In this document: in pieces, positions 1 through 10,481 of the stretch
Layout of the letters: each line of letters begins with the position of its first letter
Position numbering within the stretch: the stretch's first letter is position 1
Origin: Actinostola sp. cb2023
Taxonomy: Eukaryota; Cnidaria; Anthozoa; Actiniaria; Actinostolidae
DNA length: 64,000 nucleotides
Direction of reading: 5' to 3'
NCBI GenBank assembly: GCA_033675265.1
Contig: JAUJYZ010000886.1
Location: 85,030-149,029 of the forward strand
The notes under the pieces: generated by a model
What the model saw: the letters and a program-made list of their open reading frames with translations, nothing else
Told to the model about the DNA's origin: nothing
The model's database searches: none
Program-made: the position numbers and the translations under genes

Positions 1-262
1 ATTACGCGTGCAACTTGACATTTGTTTGTGCGCGAGCCAAGTTGCAACGGAAATTGTACGTGTGACATGGTGTCTTGCAACCTGCAACAATTTTTTTCGC
101 GAGACGAGTTGCACGACAAAATGCTACGTGTAACAGCGCCTTTAGAATATAGTTTATAATATTGAAGCACAATTTTTAAACCTTTTTATTTAAATTATAG
201 ATATTCTTATTCTTATTATTTATTATCTCATTGTATAAATTACGTAATTCAGCTTATGCTGC
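1..262. other. Non-coding flank of BEL element
   Basis: This is AT-rich sequence with no supportable gene. The words GCAACTTG and CAAGTTGC recur on both strands between 10 and 110, which resembles the ends of the foldback repeat at 60,477-62,486. It may be a decayed relative, but the match is too short to be sure. Confidence 0.4.
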
Positions 263-267
263 AATGT

Positions 268-435
268 TGTCGTGTTCCCGGCGACACGATTATCGTAGGA
301 ACACCAGTGCCAACCAGTGTGACACAAAATAAGGTCATTCATCCAAGGGATCAGTATATTTATTCCATAACACACGGTGAAAACTAAACAAATTACAAAA
401 GGCACAATAGGCTCTAAACCGTGACATACGCGACA
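268..435 (-). repeat. 3' LTR of BEL element
   Basis: It is 168 bp with the palindromic ends TGTCG..CGACA and is nearly identical to 4004-4171. Short open frames that run through the LTR copies are shadows, not genes. Confidence 0.9.
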
Positions 436-523
436 CTCCTCGCCCAAGGATGACTATCCTTGTTATAAAATGAACTAAATAACTAATGCGGTGATTACAT
501 AATGAACTAATATAGTGTCCATA

Positions 524-3085
524 TTAAATGTCCAAATGTTCCTTCTTTGTCTTTAGTCTAAGACTTGTCGCTAGGAACCAAGAGAACAAATTCCTTAACG
601 GGACGCAGTAGGATCTTTGTCCTTCCGTCTCGCCTTGTCCATGATTCGCAGTGCTGACAAATGCATACTTCTGCAGCTCCTCGCCGTAGGCTTCTCTCTG
701 GGTCGCTAGAAGTATCACAACTGTTGCTAAATGCTCCAGCTCATCTGCGTTAGGGGGTCTGGCTGTCTGGCATCGTTCAGGAACGTTGCATCCAGGAATC
801 GTCGGTTTAGTTGGTCGTTCTTTCCTGAGCTTAAACTCTCTTATCTTGACGATGAGGTTTGCCAGTGCGCGTCGCAGGGAGGAGAGACTGGAGAATCTCT
901 TGAATCTTTCCGCTCCTAATCCTGATGACTGGCTGTTTCCTATCTTAGTCTTGCAGGAGGTGACTTCCTTTCGGACCTCCGGGTCACTGTCGTTTGTCGA
1001 CATCACTTCATTTGATGGAGGAACCTCCGCCATATTCCTCAGGAAGGTTGGTCCGTTCAACCAAACAGATTCCATCATCTTACTGGGGTGAAGACCGCGT
1101 GTCTCTAGATCTGCAGGGTTTCTGTCGTTGGGCAGTCTCACTTCTTCCTGGCGGAAAGGGAGTGGCATCTCCCAGTTGCCGATGTTATTCTTATGTATGC
1201 CGGCCTCCATTACCTTCAGGAACTTGCTTTCGCCTTCGCTGTCGCTTGGTAAGGAGTGGAAGACATCATTTTTAAGATCATTGGTATAACGGTCTGCCAG
1301 ATTGTCGGTGACAATGAACTTGTTTGGGCAGGGCACTGTGTCGTACTCGTTGCTGTCAGTAACTCCAGGAGGCATTTCTACTAACGTATCTGTACGGGCA
1401 TAGCTATCGTTGTCTCCCATGACCGTCGTTCGTCGTGCTTGTATGTGAACAGGTCTATTTGCAAAGTCAAGACGGGCTTGACCTGATATCGTCCAGCCTA
1501 AGACAAGCTTCTGGGCCCAGGGGGCTCCCCTCGGGCCATTCTTAAAGGCTCGAACCTTTAACAGTTCAGGTGCATCTCTGCCTATCAGCAGGTGTATCTT
1601 TGCTTGGTCGTCCAGGGGGGGTATATCTTGTACAATGTCCCTCAGGTGGCTGAATCTCCCTGCTATCTCAGGCGTTGGTATTTCGGCTTTGTCTTGAGGG
1701 ATATGTGCGCATTCCACTAGTGTTGGCAGTTTAGATGTTTTGTTGTCGGCACTGAGGAGCACTCCTGATACGCGACGACCATAATTGACTTCCCTCTCAC
1801 CACTGCACGTGGAAAGAAGGTACCTATCTCGAGGGCCGTCTGCTTTCAACTTGTCTGCTAGATCTGGCGTAATCATAGAGGTGTTGCTTTGGTCGTCTAT
1901 TATTGCGTAAACACGGTGACGCTCTTGTGGACGTTGATGGTGGAACACGTCGACTAACAGGATCTTACTGCAAGACACACCTCCCTTTTTGCAGACAGAG
2001 GTGCAATTAGATTTTAACTCCTCGCCGTCCTTTTCTTTGTGCAAAAGGGTGGGGTGCCGGTCGCTGTTACACTTAGAACAAGTGATTTCCGACTCACATT
2101 CTTTGGCAATATGGCCTGCCTCGAGGCAACGAAAACAGAGTTTTTCCTTTAGGATCCAATCGGTCTTTTCTTGTATCGATTTCGTTGCGAAGGCCTTGCA
2201 CTCTGTCAGTTCGTGGCCGTCACAATCGTGGAACTTGCAGTGTGGCTTATTGTCTTCCTCTGTGTTGGTCTTCATGACCCGTCTTGCACTGGTGAGTTCC
2301 TGCTTTGTAGTTATTTTGCTTGATTTTTCTCCGTGGACAGTAGGTTGGACGCCGCTTGCTTGCACATTTGGGTGGTTCTTTTTATTCGCCTGTTCCTGCG
2401 CCATGGATGCAAACACATGGAAGCCAGGGTATGCGTCTTGGTGCTTGGTTGCGTAGCTGATAATCTCTTTTTCCCACTTTGACCGTAGGAAGTTCGGTAA
2501 CCTTTCTACAATTGGGCGTAGCACGTTGGGATAATTCAGACAGGAGAGTCCTGGTAGAAACGTGAGCTGACTGTCAACATCGCCGCACAAGTCCGCAAAG
2601 GCCTGTAAACCTGGGAGATACTTCTCACTGAAATTGGCTGCGTGGGTGAGGCGTTCTAGGAGGACATTCGTTATGGCAGCTGTGTTTCCGAATCGTCTTT
2701 CTAACTCCCTCCAGAGTTCTCGGAGAACGACTGCGAGGTCAGTATGGTGTCTTTTCCGGAAGTTATCCACTACGTTCTGTACTTCGCCTTTGGTAAAGTT
2801 CCTCAGGTAGTTCATTTCTTGGGCAGGTGTTACGTCGGCGTCGTCGATCATTGCTCTGAATGCCCTTTTCCACGGATGGAAAAGAGTAACTTCACCGTCA
2901 AAGATGTCGGGGTGACATTTAGGCAAGCTTTGTCGAGTCAGTCCCGACACCAGTCTTTGATTCGTAATGGTGAAGGTTTCTAGTAACCCGATGGTGCTGT
3001 CTCGTTTGGGTGTAGATGTTACAATTGGACGGTGAGCTGGTTCCTGACCGGGCGTGGTTGTGTTCGTTATCGGGTGGTTTTGCAT
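524..3085 (-). CDS. BEL Gag/protease polyprotein lacking RT and integrase
   Basis: The 853-residue frame starts at a true ATG. A DUF1759-type Gag core spans about residues 55-235 (HPDIFDGE, then PWKRAF). A CCHC zinc knuckle follows (C317, C320, H325, C330) with a further Cys/His cluster at 336-349. A DUF1758-type retropepsin spans about 380-540, with the active-site region AIIDDQSNTS at 394-403 and LLIGRDAPEL at 499-508. At residue 655 the sequence passes from a motif normally at the start of reverse transcriptase (PLPFR..LPNDR) straight to NPADLETRG, normally found after RNase H. The whole RT/RNase H segment is therefore absent but the frame stays open. The C-terminus ends shortly after QREAYGEEL, before any integrase HHCC motif. 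A typical BEL pol is about twice this length. It may be a non-autonomous family member whose Gag is still made. Confidence 0.85.
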   Translation of the reverse strand: MQNHPITNTTTPGQEPAHRPIVTSTPKRDSTIGLLETFTITNQRLVSGLTRQSLPKCHPDIFDGEVTLFHPWKRAFRAMIDDADVTPAQEMNYLRNFTKGEVQNVVDNFRKRHHTDLAVVLRELWRELERRFGNTAAITNVLLERLTHAANFSEKYLPGLQAFADLCGDVDSQLTFLPGLSCLNYPNVLRPIVERLPNFLRSKWEKEIISYATKHQDAYPGFHVFASMAQEQANKKNHPNVQASGVQPTVHGEKSSKITTKQELTSARRVMKTNTEEDNKPHCKFHDCDGHELTECKAFATKSIQEKTDWILKEKLCFRCLEAGHIAKECESEITCSKCNSDRHPTLLHKEKDGEELKSNCTSVCKKGGVSCSKILLVDVFHHQRPQERHRVYAIIDDQSNTSMITPDLADKLKADGPRDRYLLSTCSGEREVNYGRRVSGVLLSADNKTSKLPTLVECAHIPQDKAEIPTPEIAGRFSHLRDIVQDIPPLDDQAKIHLLIGRDAPELLKVRAFKNGPRGAPWAQKLVLGWTISGQARLDFANRPVHIQARRTTVMGDNDSYARTDTLVEMPPGVTDSNEYDTVPCPNKFIVTDNLADRYTNDLKNDVFHSLPSDSEGESKFLKVMEAGIHKNNIGNWEMPLPFRQEEVRLPNDRNPADLETRGLHPSKMMESVWLNGPTFLRNMAEVPPSNEVMSTNDSDPEVRKEVTSCKTKIGNSQSSGLGAERFKRFSSLSSLRRALANLIVKIREFKLRKERPTKPTIPGCNVPERCQTARPPNADELEHLATVVILLATQREAYGEELQKYAFVSTANHGQGETEGQRSYCVPLRNLFSWFLATSLRLKTKKEHLDI

Positions 3086-3160
3086 CCAGGTATTGACGTG
3101 GCACTCGTGGTCCTCTGGGTCAGGGTCGGCGGGAAGGTCTAAATCTTTAAAAAACTCTTC

Positions 3161-3805
3161 TCATTCATCCAGGCATTCTTCAATAGCCAAGAGCCTCGCA
3201 CTGGCTATGGCTTCGACCTTGTCGGCTGCCAACTTGGCCATTTGCAGCTCGTACTGGGCCTGCTGCACTTTTCGAGCGTTGTCCTTCTCGGCGATAAGCT
3301 TGTCGTACTCTGCTTGTTTTCTGGCTGCTGCTATATCGGCAAGAGCATTTCTTCTCGCTGAGCTGGAAGATGTTGAAGCGCGGGAAGTGGATGAACGGCG
3401 AGACTTCCGTGAGACTTGTGATGATACTTCGTGATGGCAACCGTCAGTAGCTTGTTTAATGATGTTGCCTGCACGCTCCAATTTGCTGTACTCAGTTGTC
3501 AGTTTCGCTTCCTCTTCATAGTCGCCCCACTGATCCTGCTGGTAGAGCTCAGTGAGTTCATTCAAGGTATTCCTGAATCTCTGCGTGACGGTTTGGAGGG
3601 ATTGTAACTTTCCTTCACTACATTCTCCATTTTGTAATGCTGTGTTAGCGATAACGTAAAGTTCCTGTAATACTTTTGCATTAACATCGAGTTCTCTACG
3701 CTTAGATTCAATAGCGTTTTGAAGTGCCTTTCTTGATAATGGGCGATGGCGTTTTTCGTTAGTTGCGGCTTGGGTTTCCTGTGTGTCCGATGCGTGAAGA
3801 CTCAT
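3161..3805 (-). CDS. N-terminal Gag segment of BEL element
   Basis: The 214-residue frame starts at an ATG and has a heptad-rich, probably coiled-coil C-terminal half (about 150-210, many A/E/K/Q) after a Ser/Arg-rich linker. It is in the same reading frame as the 853-residue frame downstream. Only one TGA stop (3161-3163) and 25 sense codons separate them. I read it as the amino end of the same Gag polyprotein, cut by one nonsense codon. No enzymatic motif is visible. Confidence 0.75.
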   Translation of the reverse strand: MSLHASDTQETQAATNEKRHRPLSRKALQNAIESKRRELDVNAKVLQELYVIANTALQNGECSEGKLQSLQTVTQRFRNTLNELTELYQQDQWGDYEEEAKLTTEYSKLERAGNIIKQATDGCHHEVSSQVSRKSRRSSTSRASTSSSSARRNALADIAAARKQAEYDKLIAEKDNARKVQQAQYELQMAKLAADKVEAIASARLLAIEECLDE

Positions 3806-4003
3806 TTTTTACCACAGGGACCCCAACGCGCTGAGAGTCAATCGTTTTTCTTTCGTCGTGGCTTGCTCACAATAACAACAGCATTAACTCCGTTCTTACA
3901 GGATTTTAGTCGAACACAATCGGGTATGTCGTTGCTAACCTTTTAGAACTCCTAGTCATTTTATACAGTTTATACATCGCTTTGGAGCCATCGATTTTTT
4001 CAC

Positions 4004-4171
4004 TGTCGTGTTCCCGGCGACACGATTATCGTAGGAACACCAGTGCCAACCAGTGTGACACAAAATAAGGTCATTCATCCAAGGGATCAGTATATTTATT
4101 CCATAACACACGGTGAAAACTAAACAAATTACAAAAGGCACAATAGGCTCTAAACCGTGACATACGCGACA
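4004..4171 (-). repeat. 5' LTR of BEL element
   Basis: This is the second 168-bp copy of the LTR in the same orientation. The high identity of the two copies by eye suggests a fairly recent insertion. Confidence 0.9.
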
Positions 4172-4245
4172 AACGTAATTATTTTGCCCAGGCCGTAGGC
4201 CTATCGATCTATAAAACCCAACGCGTATCTTTTTTTTGGGCGTCA

Positions 4246-5452
4246 GTTGCACACCTACCGGTCACATACCTACCGACCTACCAAATACCGGGCCTACCTA
4301 CCCATCACGTGTAAACCTACCTACCATTTACCTCACCTACCTACCTATCCGGTCTACATACCTATCTACCTACCCTACCTATCTCTATACCTACCTACCT
4401 ACCTAGAACCTACCTATATACCTACATTTATCTACCTCACAACCGATGTGGGACCTACCTACCTACCTACCTACTACTACCTACCTACCTACTCTACCCC
4501 AGACCTACCTACATTTGCCACCTACCGGTACCTGCCACGAAACCTACCTACCACACCTATCTACATACCTTGCCTACCTACCTGGTGCACATGCTCAGAA
4601 CCTACGGCCATTTTGGATTACCTCAACCGTGTGGAATTCTACGAGCAAAATCTTGCACTTTTTACCTACCTACTTCAAATTTGAGATCGCCACCCCTTCC
4701 ATTCGTGAGGGAGCTGTTGTAGCAGCAAATAACGAAGAGACCTAAATATATGGTCGCCACCCCTTCCATTCGCGAGGGAGCTGTCCCAGCAGCAAATAAC
4801 GAAGAGACCACAAGTACGGTCGAATTGTATAATGAAAACAAACCCTACCTACCTACCTACCTACTACCTACCTACCTACCAAGTATCCTACCTACCTACC
4901 TACTATACCTACCTACCTACCATTGTTAATATCCAACCTACCTACCTACCTACCTACAAAACTGTCATACCTACCTACCTACTTCTGTACCTACCTACCT
5001 AAGTCAGAAATATACCTACCTACCTAGTCAATCAAGACCTAGCCTACCTAAATACCTACCTACCTACTATTACCTACCTACCTATCCAATACCTACCTCA
5101 GAGGTACCTACCTACTGATTACCTACCTACCTACCTACCTACCCAGTTTCCTACCTACCTACCTACAGTCTACCTACGAGCAAGGTTTAACCTACCTACC
5201 TTGGCGGTGCAGGTACCTACCTACCTATCCTAATTACCTATGGTGAAACCTACTATCACCTACCTACCTACCTACCTACCTACCTACCTACCTACCTAAT
5301 ACAGCTACCTACCTACCTACCTACCTACCTACCTACCTACCTACCTACCTACCTACCTACCTACCTACCTACCTACCTACCTACCTACCTACCTACCTAC
5401 CTACCTACCTACCTACCTACCTACCTACCTACCTACCTACCTACCTATCATA
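4246..5452. repeat. CTAC tetranucleotide array
   Basis: About 1.2 kb is built from interrupted CCTA/CTAC units, becoming pure from about 5,260 to 5,450. A short non-repetitive insert at 4,600-4,840 holds two copies of a segment starting TCGCCACCCCTTCCATTCG. Long open frames here are repeat artefacts. Confidence 0.95.
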
Positions 5453-6065
5453 CAAGCATCCATCCATCCATCCATCCATCCATCCATCCATCCATGCCAT
5501 CCATCCATCCATCCATACCATCCATCCATCCATCCGCCCATAGACACCACCAGCTTTGACCATATCATCCATCCATCCATCCATCCATCCATCCATCCAT
5601 TTAGACTTCATCCATGACATTTTCCATTTCCATCCCATCCATCCATAAATCCATCCATCCATCCATCCATCCATCCATCCATCCATCCATCCATCCATCC
5701 ATCCATCCATCCATCCATCCATCCATCCATCCATCCATCCATCCATCCATCCATCCATCCATCCATCCATCCATCCATCCATCCATCTACCTACATCCAT
5801 CCATCCATCCATCCATCCACCTCCTACCTATCCATCCATCCATCCATCCATCCATCCATCCATCCATCCATCCATCCATCCATCCATCCATACCTACCAT
5901 CCATCCCTCCATCCATCCATCCATCCATCCATCCATCCATCCATCCATCCATCCACCTCCATCCATACCTACCATACCATCCATCCACCATCCATCCATC
6001 CATCCATCCATCCATCCATCCATCCATCCATCCATCCATCCATCCATCCATCCATCCATCCATCC
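5453..6065. repeat. CATC tetranucleotide array, left part
   Basis: This is about 0.6 kb of CATC/ATCC units with small interruptions. It stops exactly where the recombinase element begins with TTAGATT, and the same array resumes at 11,657. Confidence 0.95.
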
Positions 6066-6094
6066 TTAGATTCATCTGTGCTCCCTTTTGCTAC

Positions 6095-7960
6095 CTTTTT
6101 TCAAAGATGGCCGTCTTACCCTTAAGTTGATCTAAATCGGCCATTTTTGCGAGAAAAGCTAGATATTATGGTGCTCAATCACCACTTGGAAAACAAAGAG
6201 CCAATCGCTTTTTTCGACGAATTACGATTAACTTTAGTGTACGAAAGTAGCAAAAAGGAACACCCTTCTGGTTTCTGTCAGGAATTTGTTTGAAATTTCC
6301 AAAATATATGGAAGCAAGGGGATATATCACCCTCATAGACATGCATTTTGGCCCTCTAGTAACCAGACACGTTTTAAAATCAGTTAGAATTTCGAATTCG
6401 GCAAGTCTAGTGTAGCTACATGAACTTTATAGCCGACTAGCGTTTCAGTAGATTTCAAATTATACCAAATTCATATCTAATTCCTTAAACTGATATAACT
6501 CCGTTATTTATCAAGTAATCACAATGCCCTTTTCAGAGCATTTACCAAAAGGTGTAACCGTGGAGCAGTGTAAAGTTGAAGGTCATTGAGCCATTTGTTT
6601 GGAAATTACAGCACATTATGTACGAAATTCTGTTTTCTAACAAAACCGAAAAATAGTGCGTTTTTTCCAAATCTATCAGGTTTCGCGTGATATGATTTCC
6701 TGGCCTTCACACACAATGGATGACACCCGATTGCGATGCCACATAAAGTCTATTTATCTGTGAACACGATGACAAAGAATCAAAGCAAATCATTACTGGG
6801 TTTCGGAATTTTCAATTTTTTCCTGAAGACTGTCAAAATACAAAAAGGTAGCAAAAAGGAACAGGAGCAGGGTATGTTTTTTTCATTATTTTCGTTTATT
6901 CTGTTTTTGGATTTTATTGCATATTCTGAAAACACAAACTGTTTCAGCTTCACACAATGCAAGGATTTTCTCAGATACCTTATGTAGGTTTTAAAATAGC
7001 TGTCGGTGTGAGGTAGCAAAAAGGAACATGGTGTCAAAATGTTCTAAGTTACGGCAGGTACTTTTCGTTGCGGCATCGTTTAAATAACGCTAACCAATGC
7101 ACTAAACTCGCATTGATACAATATACAAAGTTCGTAGTATCCAAGAATGTGCAGCGGATCGTTCCATGTAGTCTAAATTGGAAAACCAGGCCAATAATTG
7201 ATGATATTATCCTTTAGAACTCAAGACTAAATTCGCACACTTAAAGACACTTACTTGAGCTTGCTTGTTAAAAGACGATTTTAAAAACCGAATTAATAAT
7301 AATTTAACGTTTTAACCTATACTTTACTTCTTTTTATTATGTGTATAACAGCTTTGCTGTCATATTTTAGTGAAAATATGTATCGTATTGTGTGATAATC
7401 AACAGCTCCTTTGATGTAGCTACGTCAAAATCTGCAATTTTGTCGCAAATTTACCGTGCATGCTAAGTTTCATAGTTGTGTTTAGCTTATTTTCCTGAAC
7501 AAACGTTTCGATACGCATTATGTAAGCATCTTAAACTAAATGTTTGGATCATTATTGCCATAAAATAGTAAAGAAGTACACAAAATCTTCGGCTCCAAAG
7601 CTTTGCGTGCATCGGCCGCTCTTTGGACACAATTTGACCATATTTTGCATAGCATACTATTGGTATCATTATTTATTGGAAACAAGATATACTAAGCAAC
7701 AACAATATTCATTGCCAAACATACGAATCTATTAAAAGTACTCCATACATGGGCTTGACAAAACTATACTTGCGTTTTCTCTTTAACTTAAATATCTTAA
7801 CTTGCATGTACTCCATACATGGGCTTGACTATGACTTAAATATTTTAACTTGTTAAACGTTTTAACTGTTCAATAAAGGCAGAGCCCTTATAATAAAGAC
7901 AGTATCTGATAATACAACAATAACATGTTCCAGCTCTCTATGACAACAGCAGTTGTAGGT
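6095..7960. other. Non-coding left arm of recombinase element
   Basis: This is about 1.9 kb of AT-rich DNA downstream of the recombinase gene, with no convincing coding region. It holds three isolated copies of GTAGCAAAAAGGAACA (6247, 6848, 7013). It also has a short direct repeat beginning TACTCCATACATGGGCTTGAC at about 7739 and 7807. Confidence 0.6.
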
Positions 7961-7964
7961 ATGT

Positions 7965-10481
7965 CTAATGGCGGCGAGAAGTAACTTCCTTCTTAACCAT
8001 GTTTCGTGCAATTTTTCTACGCTCGGTGCGAATTTTATCAGTAAGCTGCTGAAATGTGAAGCCAACCAGTAGATCTTTTGCTTTCTCATCTTCCTCGATT
8101 CTCTGTGTGACAATCGCGCGTTCAATCTTTGCATTAGAATCGATCAGGTCTCGAAACAGCCTCCAGTAAATCTCTGTCTGCTCATCTGTGAAAGTACTTC
8201 CTCCTTTCTTGCTCACTCCAGATATGAAAACAGATTCTGTGTCGCTTTCGGGAAAGAGGCGGTTTATTCTTTGCTGTGCTGTTTCAGTCTCGGTCGGCAG
8301 TTCGGCAGTTTCATTAACTTCCTCGCTTTCAGCTTGACTTATTAATGACCTGACTTTGTCCACTATCTTGGCTGCTGCAATGTTCCCAAGGAGAGCATGG
8401 CCATGGATTTTGTCTTTGACTTGTTGAACGGTGATGCACTTATTCTTTATGTCCTTTGTAAAGATAGAACACACAGCAACATTTTCATCTTCGCTCCACC
8501 GGTGTCGCTTGGCTGTGTTTTGAGGCTCTTTCTCCTCTCCTTTATTTGCTCCTGACTTCTCTTCTTCTTCATTGCTCTTCGTCATGAACAAAATGTGCCT
8601 TAGTGCCTCTGATGTCTTTGCGGCGTTCTTGTTTTTCTGCCTGATTGCATAGTATTTCTCAGCTGTTTTGGGATTGTGGCTCATGAGGTCAGCCAGGTCG
8701 TTCTTCATATGTGCATGATTCTCGTGAACAGCTGTCACAGCTGCCTTTCTGAATGAGGCTGCACATACCCGCTCCATCTGCTTCCCCATTGCTTTCTGCC
8801 AGCAGGAGTTCAGCTGCGCCGATACCATTGAAGAGCTCATCTCTTTAGCTGACCAGCTGAGAAAGATTTTGCAGCTGTCACTGGTGCCTGCTCCAGCTAA
8901 GTGGTTTCGCATGTAGGTGATAAACGCTTGTAGCCACTTCAGTACCATCGGACTTAGTACAACAGTCGCTGGCCCGTGAGAGACCAGGGTCTTGTGGTGC
9001 ATCACGGTGACCACCATTTGATCGTTGTCCTTCTTTGCCTTTCTAAGCTCCCCCAGGGTCATGTTCGCAATCGGACCTGCTCGGCAGGCGTTTTCCAAGC
9101 ACAGACGAGTGATGATATAGTCTCGGACGTGGACATAGTCAGCTTGTGTTGCAGTCTTTGGCGCATCCTTTTCCATGCATTTGCCAAGGGTGGACACTGC
9201 TGATCTTGCATGATCGCACTTATCGAACTTCTGGATGTCTTCTGGCTTTATTAATTTCTCCAGGTCCTCCATCAACTTCTCCCATTTGCGTGTCGCTACT
9301 GGACCCTTCATACTGCACATCCACTCTTGGACTTGCTCCCTAATTTTATTTGCATCCTCTTTACATTCCTCTAACCCTTCAGGTTTCTCAACCATGATAA
9401 AGCGCAGGAATCGAGACAGGGATGCAAGGTAGGATTTGCATGTGCCTGGCTTCTTGGTTTTCTCTAGGTTGGCGAGCCATTTATCTCTAAGATTCTTCTT
9501 GAAAAAAACGGACTTGATGTTCCGGTTATTTGGGTCGATTGCGCTTATGATGGCTGATATTTGTGAGACATACTGTCTAGCTGTGCGCAACTCTCTTCTG
9601 CCACCGTCAATACCTTGGAGCCATGTCTTGAATTGCTCTAAAATGCGCTCTGTTGACGCATTGCTACATGCTCCTTTCTCCAAGTTTAGATCCTCCACTA
9701 ACTCATCTTCTTCATCGCTTTCCTCTGTTTCCTCAGATTCGTCCTTCGGTTCGTACTCATCGTCCGCACTGCTGTTACTGTGTGTTGACTCAACGTAAAA
9801 ACCATGACGGGCATTCCCTCTCGTTTGACGCGCATCGTCTGTTTGGCACTCTTCGGCACTCGAAATATCGGAGGTTTGAACGGTGATGTTCTCACATATA
9901 TCGTCACTTGTCATGTCGCCTTGTTGAGCAGATGCCTGCCATAGACTTGGTTGGGACTGCTCTCCAAGAAGTGGCACACGTCTTGGCAATAAGGGCTGGC
10001 ATTCTTCACCATGAATGCTCCGTACTGCGATACTGCAAAGATTTCTTTCATCTTCATCGAACTCCTCTGAATCATCATGAATTTGCCTTATACTACTCTG
10101 TTGGCACACTTCAAATGAGCTAGAGTCAGACTCGTGAATCGCTTTCCTTTTATGTGTACTCCTCTTTTTAGCTTTCGCTCTTTCGGCTCTCTCCTGCACA
10201 AACCTGACTTCCATTTCACTTGTATCTTCAGTGTCATCTGAGACTGAAGAATTATCGCTTGAATCATCCGATGATGAGGACGATGTGACCATAATAGGGT
10301 CATTCTTATCCTCGCCCAGCTCTTGATGGATACTCGCCGTCTTGAGATAATGGAGATACGTTGGATCATTTCGGGATAGTTTGTGTTTGTCACACAGATG
10401 GTTGTGAAGCCGGCGAACTATTGCAGGGCATCCATCAACTGGACAGACACGTCTCTTATAATTTCGTTTCTCAGTCTTCAT
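7965..10481 (-). CDS. Tyrosine recombinase with N-terminal zinc finger and C-terminal Myb-like domains
   Basis: The 838-residue protein starts at ATG 10,481. A CPVDGC..HNHLCDKH zinc finger (13-33) is followed by a long Ser/Asp/Glu-rich acidic stretch (60-275). A SAM-like core-binding region (275-450) and a tyrosine recombinase catalytic domain (450-630) follow. Visible catalytic candidates are Arg467 (CRAGP), Lys497 (HHKT), Arg578 in ASFRK (the usual first His of HxxR is Ala here), His602 (MSHNP) and a YY pair at 610-611. The distal part holds two Trp/Phe-rich helical repeats resembling Myb/SANT-like DNA-binding domains (about 660-715 and 763-828). It would cut and rejoin DNA through a 3'-phosphotyrosine link. 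The family resemblance is to Crypton-like YRs of marine invertebrates. The frame is intact over its whole length, which suggests a young copy. Confidence 0.85.
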   Translation of the reverse strand: MKTEKRNYKRRVCPVDGCPAIVRRLHNHLCDKHKLSRNDPTYLHYLKTASIHQELGEDKNDPIMVTSSSSSDDSSDNSSVSDDTEDTSEMEVRFVQERAERAKAKKRSTHKRKAIHESDSSSFEVCQQSSIRQIHDDSEEFDEDERNLCSIAVRSIHGEECQPLLPRRVPLLGEQSQPSLWQASAQQGDMTSDDICENITVQTSDISSAEECQTDDARQTRGNARHGFYVESTHSNSSADDEYEPKDESEETEESDEEDELVEDLNLEKGACSNASTERILEQFKTWLQGIDGGRRELRTARQYVSQISAIISAIDPNNRNIKSVFFKKNLRDKWLANLEKTKKPGTCKSYLASLSRFLRFIMVEKPEGLEECKEDANKIREQVQEWMCSMKGPVATRKWEKLMEDLEKLIKPEDIQKFDKCDHARSAVSTLGKCMEKDAPKTATQADYVHVRDYIITRLCLENACRAGPIANMTLGELRKAKKDNDQMVVTVMHHKTLVSHGPATVVLSPMVLKWLQAFITYMRNHLAGAGTSDSCKIFLSWSAKEMSSSMVSAQLNSCWQKAMGKQMERVCAASFRKAAVTAVHENHAHMKNDLADLMSHNPKTAEKYYAIRQKNKNAAKTSEALRHILFMTKSNEEEEKSGANKGEEKEPQNTAKRHRWSEDENVAVCSIFTKDIKNKCITVQQVKDKIHGHALLGNIAAAKIVDKVRSLISQAESEEVNETAELPTETETAQQRINRLFPESDTESVFISGVSKKGGSTFTDEQTEIYWRLFRDLIDSNAKIERAIVTQRIEEDEKAKDLLVGFTFQQLTDKIRTERRKIARNMVKKEVTSRRH

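Larger units (their letters stand above)
268..4171 (-). mobile_element. BEL/Pao LTR retrotransposon, internally deleted (Gag-protease only)
   Basis: Two matching 168-bp LTRs (268-435 and 4004-4171) begin TGTCG and end CGACA. They are flanked by 5-bp candidate target duplications AATGT (263-267) and AACGT (4172-4176) that differ by one base, as BEL elements make. Transcription runs on the minus strand, so 4004-4171 is the 5' LTR. A purine-rich tract (GGGCGAGGAG on minus) directly precedes the 3' LTR and is a likely polypurine tract. A TGG-starting stretch on minus, about 14 nt inside the 5' LTR, is a possible primer-binding site. The interior keeps Gag, zinc knuckles and protease. Reverse transcriptase, RNase H and integrase are missing, so the copy would depend on another element for movement. 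Confidence 0.9.

Noticed and set aside
223..447. 74-residue frame and its near copy at 3956-4252 as a duplicated gene
   Set aside because: Both are the BEL LTR read through by chance.
4246..5452. CCTA-rich array considered as telomeric repeat
   Set aside because: The unit is CTAC, not TTAGGG/CCCTAA, is irregular, and is followed by unrelated satellites and genes.
5441..6075. Long open frames reading IHPS or MDGW repeats on both strands
   Set aside because: They are translations of the CATC microsatellite; all frames are open because the unit lacks stops.
7965..10481. Recombinase considered as bacterial contamination because of the ATGA overlap
   Set aside because: It sits within eukaryotic repeats, has C2H2 and Myb-like domains, and is bounded by the same CATC array on both sides.
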